Assembly (NCBI GenBank): GCA_034509425.1 | Contig: JAVTVJ010000001.1 | Span: 11,055,501-11,119,500, forward strand | Direction of reading: 5' to 3' | Origin: Eopsaltria australis | Lineage: Eukaryota > Chordata > Aves > Passeriformes > Petroicidae | Length of the DNA stretch: 64,000 nucleotides | Shown here: in pieces, positions 1-11,000 of the stretch | Numbering within the stretch: the stretch's first letter is position 1 | Layout: each line of letters begins with the position of its first letter | Notes under the pieces: model-generated | What the model saw: only the letters and a program-made list of their open reading frames with translations | The model's database searches: none | Told to the model about the DNA's origin: nothing | Made by a program: the position numbers and the translations under genes

Positions 1-95
1 TATTTTGAAAATGTGGTTTATTTAGTTTGAATTTTAAACATATTCTGTGTTAAAATCCTATAGCTTTAGAAATCAAGGCTCTCTTGTAGCGTTTT

Positions 96-174
96 ATAGG
101 CTCTCTACAGAGTTCTCTATACAGACTTATATTCTACAGGCTCTATACAGACTCTGTAGAGTCTGGTTCTACAC
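96..174. repeat. Degenerate short tandem repeat
   Basis: Several imperfect copies of CTCTATACAG / CTCTCTACAG / TCTACAGG follow one another, and part of the array is self-complementary (AGACTCT-GT-AGAGTCT). It looks like a decayed minisatellite. No function is suggested. Confidence 0.5.
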
Positions 175-687
175 AAACTGGACAGTTCAGCCAGCTGTAA
201 TTTTTCTTTGGTAAATGGTTTATCCCTTAGCAAGTTTTCCTTAAGTATTTGATAGCAGAATCAACAGAGAATGTAAGAAAATTAAACTTTTTTTCCTGAT
301 GAATATTATCAGCTTCTATGAGACTACTAAACTTTTCCTGTGTTGTTTTCTGTTTAGCCACACTTTGAAGAAAAAAAATTTACACACACATACAGTACTC
401 CTAATGAGAAAGTGATTTCAATTCATTGATTTTTTTAAGAGGCTCAGAAGGCCTTTTTCTTGGCACTCTACAAAAGAATAATATTAATTTTAGCATCAAC
501 CTGGAAATAGCTGGCAGTAAGCTTCCTGCTATGTGTCTACCATAGTCTTACATAATCCTGTATAGGTATTTCGTATCTAGTGGTTTGTATCCACTGATTC
601 TGATATGGGGTTTTTTAACATCACAGAAGAGAATGGTAATTGTTTTACTCAAAGAGAGACAGAATCAAGAATTCCTGGGAGATGGAA

Positions 688-722
688 GGGTTTTTAAAAA
701 TGTGAGGGTTTTTAAAAATGTA
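688..722. repeat. Two-copy 18-bp tandem duplication
   Basis: GGGTTTTTAAAAATGTGA is followed directly by a second copy that differs only at its last bases. This is a simple slippage or duplication event. Confidence 0.75.
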
Positions 723-2682
723 GTTACACAGATGTTGAGAAGATTCACATTTACTTAAGTTAAAGAGTTATTTTGTCCTAACAGACATGACAAAACCTGT
801 CTTCATTCCTTTCTATTCAGCTCAGCAAGTAGTTCTGTGCTCCAGTAGTTAATCAGTTACCAGATTCCACAGCTTTTGTTTTCACACTGTTTAATTTTTC
901 CTGTTTGACACAGAACCCGTGAATGGATTCAGCTGCAGATACAGGTACAACTTTCAGGTCAGCCTACTCTTTATGACTACCACTGCTTTTTATAACCATT
1001 ACCACCACCGTTACTCATTCTAAACAGGTAAATTTCTAATAAGTATGTAGAAAGAAAGCAGTAAGAGTGACACCTAAGTTTCCTATCTTACCATGAAATA
1101 GGTAAATCTAGGCTTAAGTAGCTCACTCTATTAAATGGAACAATTAAAAAATTTAGTCTGGCAAGAATTAGTAACCACACATTTTACTATAATAGCACTA
1201 TGCCTTAACACAACACTGCTGTTATGTTACAGGGATTATAAAAATGCTGTATAAAAGAAAAGATCAATAAGCAATACTTAAGTGAACTGCTCAAAATACT
1301 TAGTCATGGGCAGTGGAGTTTCTATCTCTCATTCCCGTGCTAGGTTCATTGAACTGTCTCTGTAGTAAATACTCTGCAGACAGAACAGATGATGTTGAGC
1401 TGCACACAGAAGACTCAAACAGCTGCAATTACAAAAATCCTGTCAACAAATGCCATAGAGACTGGCAGTACTCAGACACATTAACGCGATAGCCACTATA
1501 CCACTTCAAGCATCAGAGAAATTTTTTGCTTAAGGTTATCTTAAATTAATTTTAAAGAAAGAGTTTCAAAACTCACCCTTCTGTTTGAATTGTGAAAAGT
1601 TCTGTTCTTGGTCGGGGTGATAAATATTTACTATTGACTTCCCCTCCAGCTACAAACCTCAAGTGTAAGTGAGATGAGGAAGCCACTGTGGACCACACTA
1701 GAGAATGCCGAGAGGAGATCTGCTGCACCTAAGATATATACAATGTGCAATGGATAACCTAATATGCCTTTCATTTAACTGGCTGGGCAGGTTTCTGCAT
1801 TCTGGAGAGCATGGAATCATACCAGAATTTGTTGGCATAACAGGCCCGTCAGACCGGTTCCCGGGGCACCCAGGAACCTGCCCAACCAGTCTGCATCAAA
1901 GGCCAGCCCAACATGCTGCAGCTCAGCTCGGCTGGGGAGGCTTCTGTGCCTCGAATTATTCACGCCTCTGTCAACTCCCAACATACTACTCAGAGAGAAT
2001 GATGTAGCCTCCAGCAAAATAATTTACCGAGGGGTGGGGGAGTGATACATCCTTGTTAAGTGTAGCAAGATCTTATTGTTATAAATTTTGTTTCATTTTA
2101 TATGCAGATTAACTGGGCTAGAGGTCTGCCCAGCATAAGTGCGAAGAGAAACAGGGAAGAAAATGCCTTTTTTCTATAACACTACAGACTTACTATAATG
2201 GAATAACACCAAATCTCTAGTGTGACCAGCTAAAAATCCCTGAAATTATGCACTAATTCAGAATTATTTCCAGTGTAAAGTATTTATTTATATACTTACT
2301 ATATGCATAGGACTCAGCATATCTTTGTTACAACATCAGAGACGGCACACTGGGAGCTTGCACATGGAATAGCCACCTTGAGATTTTGGTGGAGCCCTGG
2401 CTCTTCGCAGGCTGACCCTGAATTACTGCACAGCCTATTTCAAAGCAAAACAGGTCAGAGAACATGGCATGTATGGGCCATGCTTCCATAACTGTGAGGA
2501 ACTGCTGCAGCTGCCCTACTACTACAGCACACGGGCTGCAGCAGCAGCTGCGCTGCTTCTTGTTCATGGCTGTGGGGCAGGAATACTTGCACAGCAGTCC
2601 TGTATATTGCATAGTTATTCAGGCTGTAGGCAGAGATCAGGATATGCCCCAACAGAAGCCTGCATCTGTGTAAACTTAGTAC

Positions 2683-2695
2683 TTTTTTTTTTTTT
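2683..2695. repeat. Poly-T run (13 T)
   Basis: Thirteen T followed by CAG. This resembles a polypyrimidine tract plus acceptor AG, but no plausible exon follows, so I read it as a homopolymer. Confidence 0.8.
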
Positions 2696-3244
2696 CAGAT
2701 ACAAATATAAGCCATAATTTTCAGATCTCCAGCTGTGATTGTCAGAGATGTTGAGTAAAATCAGTAAGAGCTGTAAAAATCTTAACACTTCTGGAAATGT
2801 CATCATGGGTACATGTACAATCAGTCTGCTAAACCTGTGGTTATTTTTTGTTTAGGCACCTAAAATTTAAACACTTGAGCTTGAAAGTTTTGCTGTATTG
2901 AATGTTGTCAAAGGCTCTGAGTAACTGTAGAAGGCTGTGTTTGTTCATAAAATGATCCCACAGTGATATTTATCATTTTTCAGATCTTTTCTTACCCATT
3001 TTAATAATAGTTACTAGACAATCAGTGATCAGAACAGGAAGTTACCACCAAATTCAACCAACATTGTGTAGCATAAGCGGTGTTTTCATAATTGACCAGA
3101 ATAGGAAAGACAAGCTGATATTTGAACATACTAAGATGATTTTACTAAAGGAAAGTAGCTCTTCCTATAAAACTACACCTTCCTTCTGCTTTGAAAGGAA
3201 AAAGACTGCTAACTGAGCTGAAATGCCAGATGTATGCTGTTTGT

Positions 3245-3452
3245 GCTTGCAGTCACACCACCTTAGGCTATGATTTCATACAGCTAAGCAGGACTGGGCT
3301 GGGTCAGTACTTGGATAAGAGATTTACAGAAAGTCCGCTGCAGGAAGTGGTTTTGGTGATTCAGGAGGCTATACTGAATAATCAGGCACCACTGCCAAAT
3401 GTGATGGAGACATTGGGTTCTGGGTATGCCCCAGTCTTGGTGCCATATTAAA
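3245..3452 (+). repeat. 5S-rRNA-derived SINE-like relic
   Basis: Positions 3245-3322 match the first two thirds of vertebrate 5S rRNA: a head like GCTTGCAGTCACACCACC, then after a gap of about 10 bases the segment AGCTAAGCAGG (3282-3292, box A of the type 1 pol III promoter) and GTCAGTACTTGGATAAGAGA (3303-3322, box C). The 3' third of 5S is missing. Instead a non-5S tail carries CTGCAGGAAGTGG (3338-3350) and TTGGTGATTCAG (3353-3364), which I associate with 5S-derived SINEs of the SINE3/AmnSINE1 type. The alternative is a plain 5S pseudogene with chance downstream sequence. The 3' boundary is approximate. An 86-codon open frame across it (3191-3451) is incidental. The 5S origin is secure; SINE family membership is inferred. 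Confidence 0.72.
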
Positions 3453-5469
3453 TGGAACTTTTTAAGGACTTCAAAGCCTTTTCCACAAGCAATTCATCTT
3501 GAAATGTAAATCCATATCCAATGTGAATGTACCATGTCTGCCTACGATTTGGTTTTATGAGTGTCGCACAATTGGATAAACTGTGTAATTGATTAACACA
3601 AGTAAATTACCACCCAAAATAGCTGTAAAACTGTTCAATGTGGCAAAGGTTCTGCTTGTATTATAGACTTTAGGAGGGCTAGTGTGCTTCAAAACTAGCT
3701 GGTCTCATAAAAGATACGGTTTGAAATTTTCCTTTCATCATCCTGAGCTCATCATTAAACTTGGAGTGCTATAGTAAACCTGATGGTGGGTCTCTAAAGG
3801 CATTGTACTTGCCATTGAACTCTTTACTGGACTCTGAAAAGCTTAGAGATAAAAGGTGTATTTACTACCTCTTCCTAAGACTTGAGAGCTTAAAGGAGGT
3901 TGTTCTTTCCAGACTCTTGCTCCCCCAGACAAAACCCACCATGTACACGCCTTAGAGATTCGGCAGGGGCTTTTCTTTGGTTAGGACTTCTCATACAGAG
4001 TTGCTGTCAGGATTGAGATTTTAAGTTATGTTTTTATATTCACTTCCACAAGTCACAGAAATTTAATTTTTCATAAGTAAAAGGCAAAGGTATAAGACAA
4101 AGAAGTTATTGTATGTATCAACACATATTTTGATGAACATCAGTTGACTCTTGTTCTCAGCCTCATAATTCATGACAGTTCTAAATGTAGACTTACCACA
4201 GATATAAATGTTGCTTGGAGTTCTCTGTGAGGGAGATCGCTTTTCCTCCTGAAGAAGGCAGTATAATTATCTGAAGGACCTATTTCTTTCTTATTTCAAA
4301 TACAATTTGCATTAAATGGATTTCACAGATGAATTCTCTTCAAAATCAGACCTACTGTTACATGCTTTTCCAGTTGAGAATAAAGCATGAGTTGTTTGTT
4401 GTCTCCAGCTCCCATCAAGAAAAGTCTCATAATGCTTATCTCTGAACTCTACCAATTTATACAGTGATCACATAAAATCTTCTTCAGGACAGGAGTCTCA
4501 GAGAGGTGCAATTCTGAAAAGTAAGACAATATAAATGGTGCAGGCTTCAACTTGTTCTTATAGTGAAGGTATGCACAAACATTCATGTCTACAAGTATTC
4601 ATTACAGAGAGTTTACAACATACCTCCCCGTAGCTATCAAAAGCTGTTCAGTACATTCACAGGCAAATTCAGATAATACACATGCCCCCATCCCCTATCA
4701 GAGTTAGGTGGTATTTTTTTCCTTTTGACTAGTTGTGTAGCAGTGTAAGGGCAGGAGACTTGGTTCATAAAGGGCATAATGAAAAGTAGGCCAAGTCCGA
4801 CCTTGGAAACGAAGAGAGGTTGCAGCAGTTAAATTCTGACCTAGAGGCTAACTAGAGAAAAGCGCCTTCAACTGAGCCGAGGGATGCAACCTGAAGCATT
4901 TTTGATGCTTTTCTGAGCAAGAACAGGTTTAGAACTTGCCGCAACTAATTTGTTGATGACAACAGTTTCTCCTTTAACTTGTCAGAGACAGCAGGATATA
5001 AAAAATAAATTACAAGAGAACTATCACTATTCTAGCTACAAGAGTAAGCCTGATATAAAAGCTTGCTATTTTTCTTTGAGAGGAAAAAGCCTTGAAATAT
5101 TATTATTTTTTGGTATCTTACAGACATTTAGGACTGCTTTGCCTTTTTTTTCATGGAGATTAATCATTACGGAAGAGTGAGTATTTGCTGTAAAGAGCAG
5201 GAACTGGAAGAGGCATTGCTGTCATTGTTAGGGTGTCTGAATAATAAATACTTTTTTGTTGTTTGTCTTCTTTTTCAGATGATACTGTATTAAGGAACAG
5301 GCTTTCTATATGAAGACATGGAAGCATAGGATATCATGGTCCTCCCAGTTATCTTTTCACATGCTGAAATCAGATATTTTATTTTTCTGCTTTATCATCT
5401 AAGCCTTCCGTTATTTTAAATATGAGAACTACTTTCCCATCCATTAATCTGTATTCATGGTCTCTTCTG
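3453..5469. other. Non-coding stretch, nothing recognised
   Basis: AT-rich sequence with no repeat or gene that I recognise. Open frames stay below 80 codons (the longest is 4950-5180, plus) and have no recognisable domain. Confidence 0.65.
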
Positions 5470-5565
5470 CAGTCCTTGGTCAAAGACCTTAGAAAATCCA
5501 AGTAGATTGACTACCACTCATTTGTCTGCTGTTTTACCAGTATATCAGATAGTTTTGTTACGGAG
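5470..5565 (-). pseudogene. Ancient CR1-type reverse transcriptase fragment (motif A region)
   Basis: Read on the minus strand, 5476-5499 encodes GFSKVFDQ. This matches the conserved LINE reverse-transcriptase block DFSKAFD (RT motif A) with the first catalytic-region Asp replaced by Gly. The codons before it read VVVNLL, like the usual VDVVYL. Further upstream a stop codon interrupts the frame, and a VTKLSD-like segment (about 5544-5561) fits the VTRLVDEG-type block preceding motif A in CR1. It is a short, decayed relic with unclear ends. An L2 or L3 relative is possible, since this block is shared across the CR1 superfamily. Confidence 0.58.
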
Positions 5566-8500
5566 CTACAGTTTTCTTTTGTAGGAGTCTTGCTGAAATA
5601 TTCTTAGCACATTAGGTTTCTCTTTGTGTCTTATATTGCAAAATGAAATAATTGTTTAAATCAAGTTATTACTGAAGAAAGACTCACTAAAATTTTCAAT
5701 AGGTCTCTTTTTTAAAAAAGAATATGTTATTTTTTTGCTTTCTGGTTCATTGAGTATCAGTGAGAAAACGTATTTTTTTGAAACCTAATGTTAGTGAGAC
5801 AGTCTCTTTTGTTAGAAACTTAAAATGCCACATTGTTATTAAGCATCTTCAGAACATTGAGGGAAACCAAACCACTCATGTTCTGTTACTTCATTCACCA
5901 GTCCTGTTGCAGAATTTTCTCTACCAATACCTAAAGCTTTGTTGGCATCTCCTGTTTCTTGTACTTAGAAATAGCATGAGGAGGAGGGTATTGGGAAAAG
6001 ACTAGATAGATGTTAATGTATGTTCCAACTTTTCAAAAGCAAAGCTTTTGACTTTTACAATTGATGTCTTTCACATAGAATTCCAAGCTTCTAAAGTTAA
6101 AAGGAGCTTTGCTAATGATTTTACTGAAGCCAGATTTTTAATCCTCTTATGTTGTATTTCTTGAATGGTAAAATAATTTTGAAAAAATTACTCTTTCAGT
6201 ATGTTTCTGGCTTGAACTGTTAAGGGAGCTACTCAGCTTTTGAAGCAGGGGGAAAGATAAACTTGGGCAGCCATTTCTCTGTGGTGCTAGTCCATACACC
6301 GTATACAGAACCATGCTTTATTGTGACTCAAGATTCCCTTCCTGGCTGTGCATGTTAAAAGTGGAAAATCAAGACAGACCCATCAAGCCTCCACCTTTAA
6401 CCTTCAGCCTGTGACTTAAACCATAAGTATACTTGTATCAGTTCAGCACATCACCCAACAGATCCCTAGCTGGCTGTGATGTACATCCTCTCCTTCTCTC
6501 ACTTCTTCAGCTTCTGTCATCTATGATCAACTGTTTATATTCAGCACCTACAGCAGTCACACTGTCGTTGTTTAACCTGTTGTCAGCTCTCTTAGGACTT
6601 TAAAAGAAAGAAGTTTGCACCATTCTTGCAGCATTATTGGATGAACAGAGTGGCTTGTTTCTATGCCTCATTCAGTATTTCTTCTTTATCCTCTTTCAAA
6701 TGTAGATTAGCTACCTCTGGGAAACCCCAGGAGGAGGTAGCTTGGGAAGGAGGGAAAGAGCAGTGAGAGGTGGGAAAGGTATGGTAGTGCCTTTCCCCAG
6801 CACAGGTCTCTGCAGAGCTTCTGTCCACCTTCCTCTGAGACACACATCTGAAGCCCTGACATTCACAAATGGCAGAGAGGCTGTCACTCACCTTCTTGAT
6901 TTATCCAGAAGCCAACTTTGCCATTATCTCCAAAATATTTCAATGAAAGTGTTGGTGGGCTTTCTTGGTGGAGGGCATCAGTGAAATAGTCGTGTTTAAA
7001 ATTTTTGTACTTAAGCAAAAGGAAATCTTAAAACACAATTATTAGAGAAATGTAATAGCACAGCCCCACAAAATCAGTATCAGGATAGCTGAAGTACCAG
7101 CAAATCTTGGCAGGGCAGAAAAAAGTGGTGGGCCCGCAGGATTATTTTTAAGCAAAACATGTTTAATTTTGAAACAAATCAGCGGTAGCATATCTGAGGG
7201 GTGCATACTCCAAACTGTTCAATACATGAAAGAGATCAAAGTTCTGGGAAACTGGCACATGCACAGTGACCAAAACTTTACTTAATGCAATATGAATGCT
7301 GTTAAAGGCTTTCAAATTTCATGAGGAAACTGTATAATGAACTGACAGCTACAATGTGAGCATATTACTGGACTAATTCTATAAATGATACTATACATTT
7401 TCCTCATTTCCAACTTCTTTATCACTAAAGAGATGGGATCAACTGAAAAAAGTGCAAACAAACAAACATAGAAAAGGCAATTGTGATTTAACAGTATCTT
7501 TTGTATTAGAGTTGTTTTCCTCCCTCAGGAAAGCTGCATGGCTAAAACATAAACTCTTCACCTGCACAGGAAAGATATAAACTTTGAAGTGATTCTTCGT
7601 TACATGGTGCCGTTAAAATTTCATTCTGCACTGTGTTTGCTGTGCTGTGCATAACACCAATACAACAACAATACAATGTAAGTATTGTTGTTTCCTTAAG
7701 TACTAATGACTTCTGAAAATTCCAAGGGAAGTGGCAATTTGCCTTAAGGAAAGCGTATTTTTTCTGGTGCTTCCATGAGCTCCTGACAGAAGGCAAGATT
7801 GTCAGGACTGATGGCTCAGGTCACTTTTATCTGAGCCTCCACCTAAGGCAAGGTCAGAATCCAGCTGATAACTAAGGATTGAGTCATGCTGTCTGAGAAA
7901 ACAGATACTACAGGATTTTAGTGTAGAAGAGTTTTTCAGATGATTCACTTTAACCTGCAGCCACTTACACTGACTTCCATTCCAAATCAGCTGAGTTAAG
8001 ACAGGAAGTCTGGTTTTGAATGTGAACTTCAGTGATCAGACAATGTTTTGGATTTGCTCAGTGGAATCGGTTTAAAATCTCGTCTTTCATCACTGTGTCT
8101 GACATAGGCAGATCAGAGAGAAGTAAGCTAAGGTGTGAATTTACAGCATTCTGGCTACCTTGCCCTAGTCCCTTCTGGACAAAGACTTATACAAGTATCC
8201 TTACTGTAAAAATGGACTAACTAGTGAATCCTGATGCTGTTCCCTAGTCCTCTTGACAGTGGTTACCTTTTATAACTGGGACTTAATCCACTGAAGCTTG
8301 CTCTTATCCCACTCATGAAATTAATTTGTATTCCTCCATGATTAGCAAAAAGTGGGCAGAAAAGTCAGTAAGGATGACCTGGAGCATGTCCTCTAAATTG
8401 GTGCTTGTACAGGTAAAGTGTGTAATTTAATTGGGTGCTATGTAATTCAGTTGTCTAAAAGGGATTGTCCTAATCATCCTTTGTGCAAGTTCTTGCAGTG

Positions 8501-11000
8501 TGGTCCTCTTTAGGAAATAAATAATATTTTAACAGATGCTTTTTTGAAAGTAAAATAATTGGAATTTGATCAAGAGTTTAAAAAAGCAACTTACTCATAT
8601 GGTGTGGAAGCCTTGAGTATTTCTGTTTGCAAATCAGCAAGGTGTTTTTCTTATGTAAGCATCTAGGAATGCAAAATCAGAACACAGTGGTGCAACCATT
8701 CTTTCCTGGGCACAACACGTAGAAAAATCACTCTGATGCACCCTCTAGAATTTACACAACTACGTTTCTGAGGACATCCACCCCATGCTCCCCAATAAAT
8801 TATTTCTGGTCAAAACTAACTAGGAAACAACCATCCTTAGCTGGCCCAAACACAGACTCTCCACTTACCTTCTTGTAACTAGGCTGACTCACATGCAGTC
8901 AGGACCAGACAGTGTGCTATGTAAAATGACAGCAACTAGGAACCTAAAAGAAAGCAAAGACTACTCACCCACAAATGGTTTTTGAATTCAGTAAATGAAA
9001 ATGTGTGAGCTAAATGGGAGAACACTTTTACCCACCCCAGCAATTTAAAGAATGGAATAGTGAGTAGTGTTCCTACCTTTGATCATTTATTTTTTTCTGA
9101 CACTCAGGCCTGTAGTTCATTACTTTCTGGCTTGTATTCAAGCAAATACAGAAATATAATTAATTCTAAGAACAAATATCATATTTGAGTCATGCTTTAA
9201 AAGGCACTGAAACAAAAGCATAAAGTGTTAAACCACAACCAAGGTATTGATCAAGGCTCTGCTACTGTTTAAGTAGGCTTCCTTTTTAGAAATTAAGGGA
9301 TTGTTATTTTATTAAGAAAGTGCATAAAATTATTTTTCATCCTGAAATGGATGATCTCAGTGTAGATGTGTGAGGAAATTGTCCTGTTGTGCTTTCTCCT
9401 TTCATTAATTTGCTGCTCTATAGGTTTTGTGTTATAGGACTCTTCAAAGACTTGTCTCTATTTAGTTTGTGGGGGCACATAGAATCAAGGAATGAAGTGG
9501 ATCCCCCTGTCTCATAATCTGTGCTAGCAAGGATTCTGCTGCCTGAATGCCTGTGCTGGAAGGAACATCTGCATCCCCTGTGCAGCCAGCTATCCAGCTG
9601 CTCCTCAGTAAAAGGTGACTATTTTGGGGTGAGAATAGAGCAGGAGGGTTTATTGCTCCTTCAGGAGCAATCTGTTGCTTATGCTTTCTTCATTACAGCG
9701 GCTTCTGTTTTCTTCACTGCAGCAGCAGGGGTTAAACCCTCAGTTGTCAGCACATGTGAATTATGCTAACCTGTTCTTAGGGTGTCAAGATCTCATCTTC
9801 CCTACATGTTGAGAAGCCCAGGGACAGTTCAGTGTCAGCAATACTGTCTTCTAAGAATTCTTCACCCTTATATACTTACTTCTCAGATGATATCTTTGTT
9901 GTTTTTCAAATCATGCTACTTATATTTTAAACACAAAGTAGTACAAGGATTAATGCAAGTGGAATGTGCAGACTGGAACATGGCCTGTTTGTTACAGGAA
10001 ACCATTGTCACGCGTTACTGACAATCTGACATAGGCTCGATTGTCTACACCGCAGCGTAAAACGGGAAACTTACCTTTGGGGAAATAGAAACCATTTATC
10101 AATGGCTAATCTCCAGGTTGTTTTCTTAACGTCACTGAGAAACAATAATTCAGTGACAGAGAAAAGTTGTTTTTTTGTCATAGGTACTCTACCTGGGTCA
10201 GCAGCAACTTCGGTTTCTTTAGAAAATGATTTTTTTCTGTTTTACATTTTTGCAATGCTAAGCCAGAGGAATAGCACAAAAAGAAAAAAAAGGAAGTTCT
10301 GGTCTCAGTGCATTTCAAGGCCAAAATCAACATGGGGTTGATTTCAACTGGTACTGGAACAGGTTTAAAAACTGAAGACAGTTGCTTTGGTTTCCCCCTC
10401 AGACCTTATTTAAGGTTTCTAGATCATGTTTTGCCCATTTCTGGATTGTGTGAAAACCTGGAAGCTGAAGTGTGCCCTGGCCCTGCACCACCTTGTTGGC
10501 TTGAAAACAAGGCAGGATCCAACCCAGCCTCTGTCATTCAGATCAAAATACCCTTATCAACCTAAAAAAGGATTTTATTGATAGGACAAAGGCCAAGTCA
10601 TTGAATTGCCTTGCGAAGTTTCTTTTAAGGGACACCCGAATGACTGAGAATTCAAATAATATTTAGCTTCAGTATAACCGTAGGAGTTTCTGTCTGCCAC
10701 AGGCGTGACATAAAGGTTAGACTGTGCCCCTGGGGGTGAGTAATATAGGGAGTGATCAAGGGCGGGAAGGCTGGACAGGGTGCTGAGTTTTGTTTTGCTT
10801 CAGGCTTATGACAGCCCTATTGCACTGGAGATTTGGCATCATTGTTTTTTTTTTCAGCTGGCATAATGAAATAGTCTACCTCTTCTTCTGGATGCATATG
10901 TGTGGGTTGTAGGAACAAGGGAGACATACTGAAAATCCATGTGGGATCCCAGAGCATACTCCAAAGCACTTGGCTGGTGAGCTACAGCCTGTATAGCAGC
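5566..11000. other. Non-coding stretch, nothing recognised
   Basis: No gene or datable repeat is recognised. Minor structures: a 7-bp stem with 3-nt loop at 6034-6050 (CAAAAGC/GCTTTTG), a perfect 8-bp stem with 4-nt loop at 9652-9671 (ATTGCTCC/GGAGCAAT), and an AAAC-rich patch near 7458-7470. Open frames are 60-85 codons, overlap frames on other strands, and show no domain. Confidence 0.65.

Larger units (their letters stand above)
1..3244. other. Non-coding stretch with short local tandem repeats
   Basis: No gene is recognised. Positions 96-174 hold degenerate copies of a unit like CTCTATACAG, including the palindrome AGACTCTGTAGAGTCT. Positions 688-722 are two copies of an 18-bp unit (GGGTTTTTAAAAATGTGA). 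Positions 1840-1975 are richer in GC and CpG than their surroundings and of unknown origin. Positions 2505-2560 are rich in CTG/GCA triplets without a pure run. Open frames of up to 100 codons (1705-2007, plus) overlap frames on the other strand and match no family I know. Confidence 0.65.

Noticed and set aside
2683..2698. Polypyrimidine tract plus CAG resembling a 3' splice site (similar at 5262-5278 and 10845-10857)
   Set aside because: No plausible coding exon with a donor site follows any of them, and T-runs before AG are expected by chance in AT-rich DNA.
9472..9510. ACATAGAATCAAGGAATGA, resembling a reversed CR1 octamer start
   Set aside because: The following sequence does not continue into any CR1 3' end (no GGTTGGAAGGGACC block), so it is too short to call.
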